Shown here piece after piece: positions 35,483 to 44,658 of a stretch of 64,000 nucleotides of DNA. The stretch is taken from positions 34,756 to 98,755 of the forward strand of contig CAIQCK010000081.1 in assembly GCA_903870275.1 (NCBI GenBank). The letters are read 5' to 3'. Made by a program: the position numbers and the translations under genes. Under the pieces are notes generated by a model. The model did not search any database and had not been told where the DNA came from. It worked only from the letters and a program-made list of their open reading frames with translations. The DNA is from an uncultured bacterium (GTDB lineage Bacteria; Verrucomicrobiota; Verrucomicrobiia; CAIQCK01). Positions within the stretch are counted from its first letter, which is position 1. Every line of letters starts with the position of its first letter.

Positions 35483-36630
35483 ACTTACGAACTTTCTCAC
35501 AGCTTGTCTTTTTGTTCCTCGCCACACTGGCGATGGCCGCGGGCGGGGAGCCGGTTTATCTGACGATCAAGGCCGTGAAGTCCGCGCCGTCGCGCTGCAC
35601 GGCTCCGCCGACGTTGACCATATTGAGCCACGCCGACCGCTGGCATGAGCGCAAGGGTGATACTTGGAACGGCGAGAACGACTGGGAGGTGTTTTTCACG
35701 CTCACGGCTGACACAGCCAATTCTCCGCCGCGGCTGGCCATGAACTGTCCGGGGGTGAAGATTTCCCGCGTCATCGTCGGTCACACGGACGTGAAGTTCA
35801 CCGCCAGCGGCGACGGGGTGGAATTCGACGCCGTACCGGATCGCAACAACGGCATTCTGATCAACAACAGCCTGCCCGACCCGTCCGGGAATGGACTGCC
35901 CATCGGCCTCTATCACAACTGGCGGATGCGCGCCAATCCGGACCCGGAGGGTCGTGTGCGCGGTTGCGGTCCGTATAATGGCCGGCCTTATCCCATGGCC
36001 GAGGCGCGGGCCGTCAACAACTACCTGCTGGCGGCGCGCGAAGCGTTCCGGCACATGGGCGGCATGGGACCGCGGGACACGCGCGCGTTCGACGGCAACA
36101 TCGTGCTGCTGAGTTTCGAGGTCGCCTGTGGTCGCGCCCACCACGACTTTCCGCCCCACGTCCACATCATGCTCTATGTGCCCGGCTATACGCCCGGATC
36201 GCAGGTGACGCACTTCTACATGGACGAGCGTGGCCGCGTCGTGCGCAACAGCTTTGTGGAATTGGGCGTCAAGGATTCCAAACGCAACGGCAACTATGGC
36301 CCCGGCGACATCTGCCGCATGTTCGATCTCAAGGGCAACCTCGGAGTCGAATGCGCTGTCACGAAGGAAGGCGGCATCATGCTGCGCAAGAAGCCTGGCG
36401 CCGATGAATACCTCCTCACTGGCGACGAACAAGCCGGCGCGGCCGAAAAAGTCTGGGTCGTGCTCCAAGGGAGAAAGCTCGCCGCCTGCGCGTCGAACGA
36501 CGATGCGGAACGCGGCGTCATGACTGCGACCGTGAAGTTGATGGAAGAAGGCAAGCCCGCCCGGACAGTCACACAAACGTTGCGCTACGACCCGTTCGCA
36601 GGTCGCGAACGGGAGCAACGCAAGCCATAG
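35479..36630 (+). CDS. Secreted protein of unknown function coupled to the PQQ propeller
   Basis: This 383-residue protein has ATG overlapping the propeller stop by 4 bases (ATGA) and a signal peptide MNLRTFSQLVFLFLATLAMA. Visible features include a His cluster HHDFPPHVHIMLYVPGY about residue 225, which could bind a metal, plus GPYNGRPYPMAEARAVNNYLL and FHMGGMGPRDTR-like segments. I do not recognise the family. Coupling to the propeller suggests the two proteins work together, perhaps as enzyme and scaffold; that is inference. Confidence 0.75.
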   Translation: MNLRTFSQLVFLFLATLAMAAGGEPVYLTIKAVKSAPSRCTAPPTLTILSHADRWHERKGDTWNGENDWEVFFTLTADTANSPPRLAMNCPGVKISRVIVGHTDVKFTASGDGVEFDAVPDRNNGILINNSLPDPSGNGLPIGLYHNWRMRANPDPEGRVRGCGPYNGRPYPMAEARAVNNYLLAAREAFRHMGGMGPRDTRAFDGNIVLLSFEVACGRAHHDFPPHVHIMLYVPGYTPGSQVTHFYMDERGRVVRNSFVELGVKDSKRNGNYGPGDICRMFDLKGNLGVECAVTKEGGIMLRKKPGADEYLLTGDEQAGAAEKVWVVLQGRKLAACASNDDAERGVMTATVKLMEEGKPARTVTQTLRYDPFAGREREQRKP

Positions 36631-36755
36631 GTGCGTCGTTCCGACCCCAGTTGCGCGGTTTTGCCATTGTGCTGCGCCTGATGATCACTAGAATGCTGCA
36701 AGGGTTGTGCTGTTCGAACCAGACTTTTTGTCTTTGCAAGTCAATGGAAGATGAA

Positions 36756-36878
36756 ATGCGCGTGCGTGTGAATCGTCGTGAGTGTGTGAAGGCAACCGGG
36801 CTGGTTGGCGGGACGGGTGCTTTGTGCTTGCGATGCAGGTGGCGAGGTTTAGACTGTGCGCGAAGTTCGAATCACTAA
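36756..36878 (+). pseudogene. Orphan Tat-signal head copied from the oxidoreductase at 38424
   Basis: MRVRVNRRECVKATGLVGG matches MRERVNRRDWMKTTGLAAG of the 38424 gene, and the DNA just upstream (AGATGAAATGCG) also matches, including the bases of its ribosome binding site region. After the signal the frame degenerates and stops. A different gene begins at 36899. Confidence 0.75.
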
Positions 36879-36898
36879 TTGTCGAGAAGGTGACTTTG

Positions 36899-38182
36899 AT
36901 GCCAGCTTTGGGTAATTTACCATCAGTTCTTATCGTCATACTTTCGGCGGTGCTGCCCGCGCTCGGTCAGCATAAGCTTGGTGATCCGCTATCTCCGACC
37001 ACGCCGTGGGATAAGATTCGCGCCGTGCGGATGAGCGGTGATTTGAAAGCATTTTGGGACGTTAACGGTGGCGACAACGCCTACAATTATGAGCAAGCCA
37101 GATCGCACGGTTTTGAGTTGGTGGATGGGCTGAACACCTACTCTGATTATCCGGGCAAGCAGAAGGAGAACATCAGCAAGTTTCTTGAAACCAACCGCAC
37201 CAATCCGTGGAAGAAGCCGGAGTTCTTCGAGCGTATCATCAAACGCAATATCACGGAGAAAAAGGCCGGCAACGCATTTTTCTACAACGATATCGAGTTT
37301 CCGTTCGAGGAAGATTCCGACAAGGCGTGGGCTGATGACCAAGCTCGTGCCGCCTCGCGCGCCACGGACAAGAAGGCGTTTACTGCAGCGTATCTGCGCG
37401 AGTGGGCGACATGGTTTTCGCTGCCGTGCCTGTGGGCCAAGCAATGCTATCCGAGAGAGCCAGTGGGCATATACGGTCCTCAGCCCTTTCGGCGGGATTA
37501 TTTCGGCATGGTGGGCAAATCCGCGAAGCAAATTGACGGAACTCACGCGAAGGACGACGAACTCTGGAAATATATGGATCGCTATGTGGACTTCTATATC
37601 GCCAGTGTTTATGTTTTCTACGACGATCCCGGCTCGATTTACTACATTGCCTCCAACATCGAGGAGAATTTTCAGCGAACGCGCAAATACGGTAATAAGC
37701 CGGTGTATGCCTACGAGTGGCTCCTTTATCACGACAGCAACAAGAAGCTCGCGGGCCAGGAACTGGCGCCTTACCTTGTCGAAGCAATGGCCGTGTTGCC
37801 GTATTTCTGTGGCGCGCGCGGTTTGGCCTTGTGGGGATCGGAACCGAAACGCAAAGGCCAGTATTACGAGAGCCTGCCGCTGTTTGTGAACAGCCTTGGT
37901 CGCGTGTCCGATTTATCGGCAAAGATAGCCAAAGCCCAACTCGTCGCCGACAAGCCAGCGCACCTCTTGTGGGACGAGAAACGTCCGCTGATCCGCAAAC
38001 TGAAGGTGTCGGAGTTCGAGTGGATCATCCTGGGCTGCAATCCGTGGCAAAACGACGGCGAGCGTAAGCAAGTGAATGTTATGTGCGGCATGCAATCGGT
38101 GCAGGTAACTATCGAGGGCCGACATACGGACATTTTTCATTTGCAAAACGGCAAACTAACACGCATGCCGATGGTTCGTTAA
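36899..38182 (+). CDS. Secreted protein, possible TIM-barrel glycosidase, family unknown
   Basis: This 427-residue protein starts MPALGNLPSVLIVILSAVLPALGQ (signal) after GAGAAGG. Motifs such as FFYNDIEFPFEED, YIASVYVFYDD and KPVYAYEWLLYH alternate strands with helices and hold conserved acidic residues, as in TIM-barrel hydrolases of the hyaluronidase-like type. I cannot assign a family. G+C looks lower than in the neighbouring oxidoreductase. It is wedged between an orphan copy of the 38424 head and the full 38424 gene, which suggests insertion there. Confidence 0.72.
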   Translation: MPALGNLPSVLIVILSAVLPALGQHKLGDPLSPTTPWDKIRAVRMSGDLKAFWDVNGGDNAYNYEQARSHGFELVDGLNTYSDYPGKQKENISKFLETNRTNPWKKPEFFERIIKRNITEKKAGNAFFYNDIEFPFEEDSDKAWADDQARAASRATDKKAFTAAYLREWATWFSLPCLWAKQCYPREPVGIYGPQPFRRDYFGMVGKSAKQIDGTHAKDDELWKYMDRYVDFYIASVYVFYDDPGSIYYIASNIEENFQRTRKYGNKPVYAYEWLLYHDSNKKLAGQELAPYLVEAMAVLPYFCGARGLALWGSEPKRKGQYYESLPLFVNSLGRVSDLSAKIAKAQLVADKPAHLLWDEKRPLIRKLKVSEFEWIILGCNPWQNDGERKQVNVMCGMQSVQVTIEGRHTDIFHLQNGKLTRMPMVR

Positions 38183-38413
38183 TCCACAGCAGTCGTGTAA
38201 TCGAAAGCGAGCCTTCGGGGCGGCGCTTCCGTGTGCTGAGGGGATTCGGCCATGCTTTTGATCTTGGAGTGTTGCGACACTGGGCGTGCCAAAGTGGCCG
38301 GTGGGTTTCTGAAGACTGGCAGAGTGCTGGCGCGGTGGCAAAGATTGGAAGTGACCAGCGGCGACGAATGGCATAATCATTCTGGCGTTGAGAAAGATGG
38401 CTTGTAAATCAAC

Positions 38414-38418
38414 GGAGG
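38414..38418 (+). promoter_or_regulatory. Ribosome binding site deciding the start at 38424
   Basis: GGAGG is 5 bases before ATG 38424. The in-frame ATG at 38397 lies before this site and has no comparable motif. The orphan head at 36756 conserves the same start. Confidence 0.7.
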
Positions 38419-38423
38419 ATGAA

Positions 38424-39869
38424 ATGCGCGAGCGTGTGAATCGTCGGGATTGGATGAAAACGACCGGGCTGGCTGCCGGGGCCATGGTCGCGGGAGCAAT
38501 GAAGGCATCGGCGGCGGAAACGAAACGCGAGGCGTCGCCGCAGCCGCTGGCGAAAAGCTCGGTGATGTTTCAACGGAACATTCCCGTGCGCTACGAGGTG
38601 GACGTATTCGTCGCGGGCGGCGGGCCGGCGGGGACGGCGGCGGCCGTGGCGGCACGGAGCCAGGGCGCAACCGTGTATCTGGCGGAGGCGCATTCGTGTC
38701 TCGGCGGAATGGGCACGGCGGGACGAGTGCCGTTGTTCATGCCGGTGAGTGATGGCGTCAATTTTCTCCCGGGCGGTTTTGGCAAGCAGGTGATCACGCG
38801 GTTGGAGAAGGAAAAGGGCTTGCGCGGGCCGGCGCATGACATTGAGGCATTGAAGCGCGTCTATGACGCCATGGTGGGCGAGTCGGGCGCGGTCTTCACG
38901 TTTCATACCAGCCTGATCGGTGTGGAAACGGAAAGCGGTCGCATTAAGCATGTCGTTTGTTCCGCGCCGAGCGGCATCTTCGCGGTGCGGGCCAAAGTCT
39001 ATGTGGACGCGACGGGCAATGGCGACATGGCGGTGTGGGCCGGCGCGGAATATGAGAAGGGTGGGGCGCATGGCCAACTCATGCCGGGAACGCTGTGCAG
39101 CGTCTGGAGCGACATTGATTGGAAGACCTGGGAGGCGAACCGTCCGAAAGGCCCGCAACCCGACGGCTCCATGCTGGAGAAAGCGTTTGCCGACGGGGTG
39201 TTCACGACCCGCGATGAGCATCTCACCGGGATGTATCGGCTCGGCGACACGCTCGGCGCGGGCAACATCGGCCACACTTTCGACGTGGACGGCACGGATG
39301 AGAGGTCGCTCACCAAGGCGCTCGTCACCGGGCGCAAGGCGCTCAAGGAGTTTGAGCGCTACTATCGCGAGTATCTGAAGGGCTTTGAAAAGACACGGCT
39401 CGTGACCACCGGCTCGCTGCTCGGCGTACGCGAGACGAGGCGGATCACGGGTGACTATGTGTTGTGCCTGGCGGATTACAAGCGGCGCGCGACGTTCCCC
39501 GACGAGATCGGCCGCTATGCCTACTCGATCGACATCCATCCGCTGCATCCCGGCAAAGACAGCTACGCGCAACATCGCAAGGATTTCGACGAGACGTTCC
39601 GTTACGGCAAGGGCGAGAGCTACGGCATTCCCTATCGCATCCTCACGCCCCGTGGCATGGACAACCTGCTCGTCGCCGGGCGCTGCGTCAGCGCGGACGC
39701 AATGGTGCACGGCTCCATCCGTGTCATGCCGGGCTGCTTCATTACAGGGCAGGCGGCGGGCATGGCCGCGGCGATGGCCGGCCAGCAAAACCTCTCCGTT
39801 CATCGCGTTGACGTGAAAGACCTCCAGCGGCGGCTCAAGGAGTTCGGCGCGTTCCTGCCGAACGCGTGA
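38424..39869 (+). CDS. Tat-exported FAD-dependent oxidoreductase
   Basis: This 481-residue protein has a twin-arginine type signal R7-R-D-W-M-K then a hydrophobic stretch. The dinucleotide-binding motif is VDVFVAGGGPAGTAAAVAA, followed by GGMGTAGRVP, matching the FAD_oxidored family found in many PVC genomes. Near the C-terminus GMDNLLVAGRCVS and GCFITGQAAGMAAAMA are typical FAD-contact segments. It is likely to oxidise a sugar or other small substrate in the periplasm; the true substrate is unknown. Tat export fits a protein that binds FAD before transport. Confidence 0.9.
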   Translation: MRERVNRRDWMKTTGLAAGAMVAGAMKASAAETKREASPQPLAKSSVMFQRNIPVRYEVDVFVAGGGPAGTAAAVAARSQGATVYLAEAHSCLGGMGTAGRVPLFMPVSDGVNFLPGGFGKQVITRLEKEKGLRGPAHDIEALKRVYDAMVGESGAVFTFHTSLIGVETESGRIKHVVCSAPSGIFAVRAKVYVDATGNGDMAVWAGAEYEKGGAHGQLMPGTLCSVWSDIDWKTWEANRPKGPQPDGSMLEKAFADGVFTTRDEHLTGMYRLGDTLGAGNIGHTFDVDGTDERSLTKALVTGRKALKEFERYYREYLKGFEKTRLVTTGSLLGVRETRRITGDYVLCLADYKRRATFPDEIGRYAYSIDIHPLHPGKDSYAQHRKDFDETFRYGKGESYGIPYRILTPRGMDNLLVAGRCVSADAMVHGSIRVMPGCFITGQAAGMAAAMAGQQNLSVHRVDVKDLQRRLKEFGAFLPNA

Positions 39870-39950
39870 AAAAACGGCGGGCCTTGGGTCAGTGCTTGAA
39901 GATTTCTTAAACTTCTGGTCGGCTGTTGGGACAGTGGAGATTTTTAATTT

Positions 39951-42158
39951 ATGAAAAACATCTTGTCGCTCACACGAATCGCTTTGTTGACAGCCGCTTT
40001 CGTGGTCGTCGCATCCGCCTCGGCCGATGTCACCATGCCGCACGTCTTTGGCAGTCACATGGTCTTGCAGCGCGACCAGCCGTTGCCGGTTTGGGGCTGG
40101 GCGGATGCCAATGAAAAAGTCTCCGTCCAAATCGGCGACCAGCCGGCCGTGACGACCACCGCCGATAAAAACGGCGAGTGGCGCGTGACGCTGCCGAAGA
40201 TGGCCGCGGGCGGGCCGCTCACGATGAGGATTGCCGGCAAGAACGCCGTCACGCTCGACGATGTGCTGGTCGGCGAGGTCTGGTTGTGCTCGGGGCAGTC
40301 GAACATGGAGATGGTTGTCGCCAGTTGCAACAACGCGCAGGAGGAAATCGCCGCCGCCAACTATCCCAAGATCCGGCACATCAAGGTGCCCAAGCTCACC
40401 GCCAGCGTTCCCGCCAAGGACTTCCCCGGCGAGTGGCAGGTGTGCAGCCCGGAGACCGCCGGCGGATTCACGGCGTGCGGTTACTTCATGGCGCGCGAGC
40501 TTCAGAAAAAGCTGAACGTCCCCATCGGCCTCGTCCATTCCTCTTGGGGCGGCACGCGCATCGAGCCTTGGACCACGCCCGCGGGTTTCGCGCAGGTGTC
40601 GGCGCTGGAGGACATCCAGAAGAAGATTGCCAAAGCCGACCCGCACTCGGCGGAGTTCAAGGACGGTCTCGGCAAGTATCTCACCAACCTGGAGTCGTGG
40701 ATGCAAACGGCGCGCCAATCCATCGCGCAAGAAAAGCTCGTCGCGCCGATGCCGGAGTTCCCGCAGGATTTCGTCCCGCTCGCGGCGCGTCCCAGCCCGC
40801 AAGGGCAGCCGACCACGCTCTACAACGCCATGATCCATCCGCTCGTGCCGTTCGGCATCCGCGGCGCGATCTGGTATCAGGGCGAGTCCAACCACGTCGA
40901 GGGCAAGCTCTACACCGAGAAGATGAAGGCGCTCATCGCGAGCTGGCGCAAGCTCTGGAACTGCGAGCTTCCGTTCTACTACGTGCAAATCGCGCCCTAC
41001 ATCTATGGCGCCGAAAACCCGACCGTCATGGGCGAGTTCTGGGAGGCGCAGTCCGCGGCCCTTGAGATTCCCAACACCGGCATGGTGGTGATCAACGACA
41101 TCGGTGACTACAAGAACATCCATCCAAAGAACAAACAGGAGGTCGGCCGCCGGCTCGCGCTGCTCGCGCTGAAAAACCTCTACGGCCAGCGCGACCTCGT
41201 TTGCTCCGGCCCGACCTTCAAGACGATGGCCATCGAGGGTGGCAAGATTCGCATCCGCTTCGACAACATCGGCGGCGGCCTCGCCTCGCGCGACGGCAAA
41301 CCGCTGAACTGGTTCGAGATCATCGGCAAAGGCACCGACTGGACCAAGGCCGACGCCGCCATCGAAGGCGACTCGGTCATCCTTTCGTCCGACAAGGTCA
41401 GCCAGCCCGTCGCTATGCGTTTCGCGTGGGACAAATCCGCCGAGCCGAACCTGATGAACAAGGAAGGGCTGCCTGCGTCCGCGTTCCGCAGCGGCAAGGA
41501 GCCGCAGATGGACATCCTCTCGCTGAAAGTCCCCGAATCGAAGGACTACGAGCTGCTTTATGCCCTCGATCTCGCCAAGGCGGCTAGGCAGATCACCTAC
41601 GACGTGGATCGCCGGGCGCAGATCGCCGGGCCGATTGACCGCGTTGCCTACTTCCTGGAGCTGCGCAAGCAGGGCGAGCCGACGCAGTGGGTCTATGTCT
41701 CAATGGACGCATTTACCACCGACCTGTCCAAGCTCGGCGTGCCCTCGCTCGCCTCCAAGGCCAAGTTCCAGACCAAGGTCGCCCACATGAACGTCCTTTC
41801 CAACAAGCCGGGTATCGTCACGGGCGCCGACCTTGCCGGCAACATCGAGTTCTGGCCGCACAACTACGGCCCACAGAACAGCGCCGGCATCCCCAACGCC
41901 TCCGACGCCCTCTGGGACTTCGGCGACCAGATCGTGGACCCCGAAGACGGCTACGGTTCCATGCAGGTGCACAACTACGTCGCCAAGCAGACCGTCTTCG
42001 CTTTCAACAACTGGAAGGGCGGCCCCGGCGCCGACCTCGGCATTGGCAACAGCGATCCGAAAGCCAGCGGTAGTCGCACCCTCGACTGGACCTTCAACGG
42101 CAACGCGAGCCAATACGTCGTCAAGCAACTGAAGGTGCTCGTGCGGGTGAAGAAGTAG
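39951..42158 (+). CDS. Sialate O-acetylesterase (SGNH family) with extra C-terminal domain
   Basis: This 735-residue secreted protein begins MKNILSLTRI with a signal of about 25 residues. Residues 28-110 form an N-terminal beta domain (MPHVFGSHMVLQRDQPLPVWG). The catalytic block I is G115-Q-S117-N-M, and block V is DYKNIHPKNKQEVG with its conserved His. It should remove O-acetyl groups from sialic acid or other sugars. From about residue 570 an added domain ends the protein (EFWPHNYGPQNS), which I have seen attached to such proteins in PVC bacteria but cannot name. Confidence 0.9.
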   Translation: MKNILSLTRIALLTAAFVVVASASADVTMPHVFGSHMVLQRDQPLPVWGWADANEKVSVQIGDQPAVTTTADKNGEWRVTLPKMAAGGPLTMRIAGKNAVTLDDVLVGEVWLCSGQSNMEMVVASCNNAQEEIAAANYPKIRHIKVPKLTASVPAKDFPGEWQVCSPETAGGFTACGYFMARELQKKLNVPIGLVHSSWGGTRIEPWTTPAGFAQVSALEDIQKKIAKADPHSAEFKDGLGKYLTNLESWMQTARQSIAQEKLVAPMPEFPQDFVPLAARPSPQGQPTTLYNAMIHPLVPFGIRGAIWYQGESNHVEGKLYTEKMKALIASWRKLWNCELPFYYVQIAPYIYGAENPTVMGEFWEAQSAALEIPNTGMVVINDIGDYKNIHPKNKQEVGRRLALLALKNLYGQRDLVCSGPTFKTMAIEGGKIRIRFDNIGGGLASRDGKPLNWFEIIGKGTDWTKADAAIEGDSVILSSDKVSQPVAMRFAWDKSAEPNLMNKEGLPASAFRSGKEPQMDILSLKVPESKDYELLYALDLAKAARQITYDVDRRAQIAGPIDRVAYFLELRKQGEPTQWVYVSMDAFTTDLSKLGVPSLASKAKFQTKVAHMNVLSNKPGIVTGADLAGNIEFWPHNYGPQNSAGIPNASDALWDFGDQIVDPEDGYGSMQVHNYVAKQTVFAFNNWKGGPGADLGIGNSDPKASGSRTLDWTFNGNASQYVVKQLKVLVRVKK

Positions 42159-42174
42159 GACGAAGCAATCCGTA

Positions 42175-42245
42175 CTGTAGCGGCGGTCTATGACCGCCGG
42201 TCATTGAATCACCAACGATTCGGCGGTCATAGACCGCCGCTACAG
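42175..42245. repeat. Palindromic element, CTGTAGCGGCGGTC family, copy 1
   Basis: The 25-base arms at 42175-42199 and 42221-42245 are perfect reverse complements around a 21-base loop. The arms are nearly identical to those at 61984-62078. It sits 16 bases after the acetylesterase stop and may work as a terminator or be a miniature mobile element. Confidence 0.85.
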
Positions 42246-42331
42246 GACTTTTGCAGAGGTCTCTTTCAGGGTGGAGGAATTTGTTCTGGACGTTGACCCG
42301 GGGTAGGCCGATTTCACCGGCAAACCCTGGA

Positions 42332-42577
42332 CTGATAGATTTGAATCCCGTTGGGATTCATCTTGTGCGATGGCTGTAGAAGCCACACGGACGCTTTCGT
42401 CATGGTCATCGTCGACGCGTCCTTGAGGTCTGTCTGGGGTTGTGATGGAGCAGGGGACATGCAGGATGAACTGACTTCACTTGTTGCGCTTATCACCAGC
42501 GCTTCGGCGGGGATTGGCGCGGCCACGGCGCGGGACTGGCGTGGGTGGGTTGCCAGCCGGCGCTGACGGCGCGCTGC
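42332..42577 (+). pseudogene. Orphan head of the SDR gene (copy A) with its leader
   Basis: It matches 45318-45554 closely, covering about 127 bases of upstream DNA, the palindrome GAATCCCGTTGGGATTC and the first 30 codons of the SDR gene. The frame from ATG 42459 reads MQDELTSLVALITSASAGIG (the glycine-rich Rossmann start) and then drifts to a stop at 42566. Its downstream edge lies next to the stop of the minus-strand gene at 42589. Confidence 0.85.
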
Positions 42578-42588
42578 ACGTGACACCG

Positions 42589-43734
42589 CTAACGCCCTTG
42601 ACCCGTATCAACGATTATCTCGGTAGTCTCGTTGGCTTTCACCGTCACTTTCCGAAAGAAGTACTTGCCAATTTTGTCGCGGGCTGATTTTCCCCTAATG
42701 TTGCGGGATTGGACGATCAGAATGTAATTGCCGGGTGCTGTGTATGAGAAGCAGACATCGTGAGTGGTTAGCGATGTTATTCGTTTGTCTCGCTCTTCGG
42801 CTCTTATCACGCTTTTGACCGTTTCTGGCTCCACTTGCACATTTTCCGCAGCCAGAACAACACCTTCTCCGCCGTATAGCGGTCTCAGCTCGCTGGCTTC
42901 GTCTTCTGTCAAAAGCCAGACGGATGAGTAGCCATCGACTACCGCCGTGTGCAGTTCGGCGGAAAAATATTTTACGAAAACCCTGACAGTCCCGGTTAGC
43001 GCGGCGGCAGCGACAGGCATGATGTTCGTGGCGGCGCCACCGACGAATTCCGGGGCATCGAGTTGTTTTAGATCTGCAAGTATCATGTCAATATGGCATC
43101 CGATCAATTTCGGGCGAAAGGGCGCCAACTCTCCTGCACCAAAGCCTCGCAGAAGCACACGGTTCCCAGGTTGCAGGGTTGCCACGGCTTTGGCTTCCGA
43201 AGCTGGGAAATAGCAGACGGCAAAGCATTCCGTTTTCCTGATTCTCTTGTCGTTTCTATCTACGGAAGCCCCGATGATGGCGAAAAGGGATCCGTCATCC
43301 TCCTTCCCGACGCGGTTCACGGTTCCCCTAAAGCGGCAGATCCGGTTCTTATAGCGATTGTCCGCGTCCACTTCGTTGAAGATGTAGTCCGCGATCAGAT
43401 TTCCGATGTCGTCAACAGCACCTGATGGGAAATTAAATTTCCGAACTTGTTCTCCAAGTGTTTCCTGTGGATCGGCATTTTGTTTCGCCGGGTCACCGCC
43501 AGGGGTGTTCGCGCCCTCAGCGGTTTTGGGCGTTATATTGATTGTTGTGTCCTTTACCGAGACGTCGCATCCAAGAGCGCGGACGGTGTCGGCGATGGGG
43601 GCATAGACGATGCCGTTGATTTCGATGAGGGTCGCATCGACGGGCTTCCCGCCCACATTGAGCTTCCACCCTGGTGCCTGGCCATGCGCCGCCATTGCTG
43701 CCACGAGGATGAGGCCGCTGATCAGTGTTTTCAT
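42589..43734 (-). CDS. Secreted protein with amine-oxidase-N-like and OB-fold tRNA_anti-like domains
   Basis: This 381-residue minus-strand protein starts at ATG 43734, behind GAAGGAG. The signal is MKTLISGLILVAAMAAHG. Residues about 25-75 (INGIVYAPIADTVRALGCDV) resemble the copper amine oxidase N-terminal module, used elsewhere as a surface binding domain. Residues 115-220 (YKNRICRFRGTVNRV) look like the OB-fold tRNA_anti-like family. No enzyme motif is evident. A 60-base sample at 43081-43140 has only 31 G+C, below the local level, suggesting recent acquisition. It lies between two SDR-head fragments. Confidence 0.7.
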   Translation of the reverse strand: MKTLISGLILVAAMAAHGQAPGWKLNVGGKPVDATLIEINGIVYAPIADTVRALGCDVSVKDTTINITPKTAEGANTPGGDPAKQNADPQETLGEQVRKFNFPSGAVDDIGNLIADYIFNEVDADNRYKNRICRFRGTVNRVGKEDDGSLFAIIGASVDRNDKRIRKTECFAVCYFPASEAKAVATLQPGNRVLLRGFGAGELAPFRPKLIGCHIDMILADLKQLDAPEFVGGAATNIMPVAAAALTGTVRVFVKYFSAELHTAVVDGYSSVWLLTEDEASELRPLYGGEGVVLAAENVQVEPETVKSVIRAEERDKRITSLTTHDVCFSYTAPGNYILIVQSRNIRGKSARDKIGKYFFRKVTVKANETTEIIVDTGQGR

Positions 43735-43914
43735 CTTCCATCGCTCCTTCACCGGCGTTGAAGAGTTGGGACTCGTTGCCGGCGCTTATTTTACTCTGGA
43801 CGCGAAATATAGCAAACGTGGCGGCAGCGTCAACGGTGAAGGTGCGGCATGGGAGCGAAGCGGACCGGCAACACGTCCTTAAGGCGGAGCGGTGATTGTG
43901 CTGAAGTCGAGGCC

Positions 43915-43995
43915 ATGCAGCCAAACCTTTCTTTACTGGTCGTGCTCATCACCGGCGCTTCGGCGGGGATTAGCGCGACCACGGCACCGACCTAG
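43915..43995 (+). pseudogene. Short orphan head of the SDR gene (copy C)
   Basis: ATG 43915 opens 26 codons whose middle, LVVLITGASAGISATTA, repeats the Rossmann start of the SDR at 45445 (RVVLITGASAGIGAATA). The DNA matches nearly base for base over about 45 bases before TAG. It ends 3 bases before the stop of the minus-strand hemolysin III gene. Confidence 0.8.
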
Positions 43996-43998
43996 GCA

Positions 43999-44658
43999 TC
44001 ATCCTCGTGCCACGCACGACAGCACGGCGAAGAAGTGGCAGACCGTGCCGATGAGAACAAACAAGTGCCAGATGAAGTGGGCGTAGCGAACCCGCCTTGC
44101 CGCGTAGAACCCGATGCCTGCCGTGTAAGACACGCCTCCCGCCAGCAGCCAAAGCAACGCGGCTTTCGGAACCAAAACCGACAGCGGATGGACTGCCACC
44201 AGCACGAGCCAGCCCATGATTACGTAAAGGCATGTGAAGAAAACCGGGTATCGAAGCCCGCCCATCACTTTCAGCACAATGCCGCCGATGGCCAGACTCC
44301 AGACGATTCCAAACAGAGTCCAGCCAAACCAGCCCCGAAGGACGCCGAGTGTGAACGTCGTGTAGGTTCCTGCAATGAGAAGGAAGATGGCTTGATGATC
44401 GAACACCCGGAACACGCGCTTGGCTCTGTTCGTGTGCAGGGCGTGATAGAGGGTTGAGATCAGGTAAAGCAATGCGACCGTCGCGGCGAAGACGCTGACT
44501 CCCACGATAGTCCCGGTATCGCCGCGCCGGACCGCAGCCAACAGGAGAAACGGCATGCCAACCAGAGCCGCCACGAAGCCGACGCCATGACTGACGCTGT
44601 TCGCAATCTCCTCGCCAAGGGATTGCGAGCGTTTGGGCATGGGCATGGCTTTCGTCAT
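43999..44658 (-). CDS. Hemolysin III family (TrhA/YqfA) membrane protein
   Basis: This 219-residue minus-strand protein has seven predicted membrane segments. Family motifs are NSVSHGVGF near the N-terminus, STLYHA, FDHQAIFLLIAGTYTTF, and HFIWHLFVLIGTVCHFFAV at the end. These His/Asp/Ser positions form the metal site shared with PAQR receptors. The family's role in bacteria is linked to membrane homeostasis rather than hemolysis. Length is normal. It does not fit the secreted hydrolase theme and sits among SDR-head fragments, so insertion is likely. Confidence 0.92.
   Translation of the reverse strand: MTKAMPMPKRSQSLGEEIANSVSHGVGFVAALVGMPFLLLAAVRRGDTGTIVGVSVFAATVALLYLISTLYHALHTNRAKRVFRVFDHQAIFLLIAGTYTTFTLGVLRGWFGWTLFGIVWSLAIGGIVLKVMGGLRYPVFFTCLYVIMGWLVLVAVHPLSVLVPKAALLWLLAGGVSYTAGIGFYAARRVRYAHFIWHLFVLIGTVCHFFAVLSCVARG

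Noticed and set aside
43999..44658. Toxin role for the hemolysin III family protein
   Set aside because: Despite the name, this family is a widespread seven-segment membrane protein related to PAQR receptors, and nothing in the context suggests a toxin.
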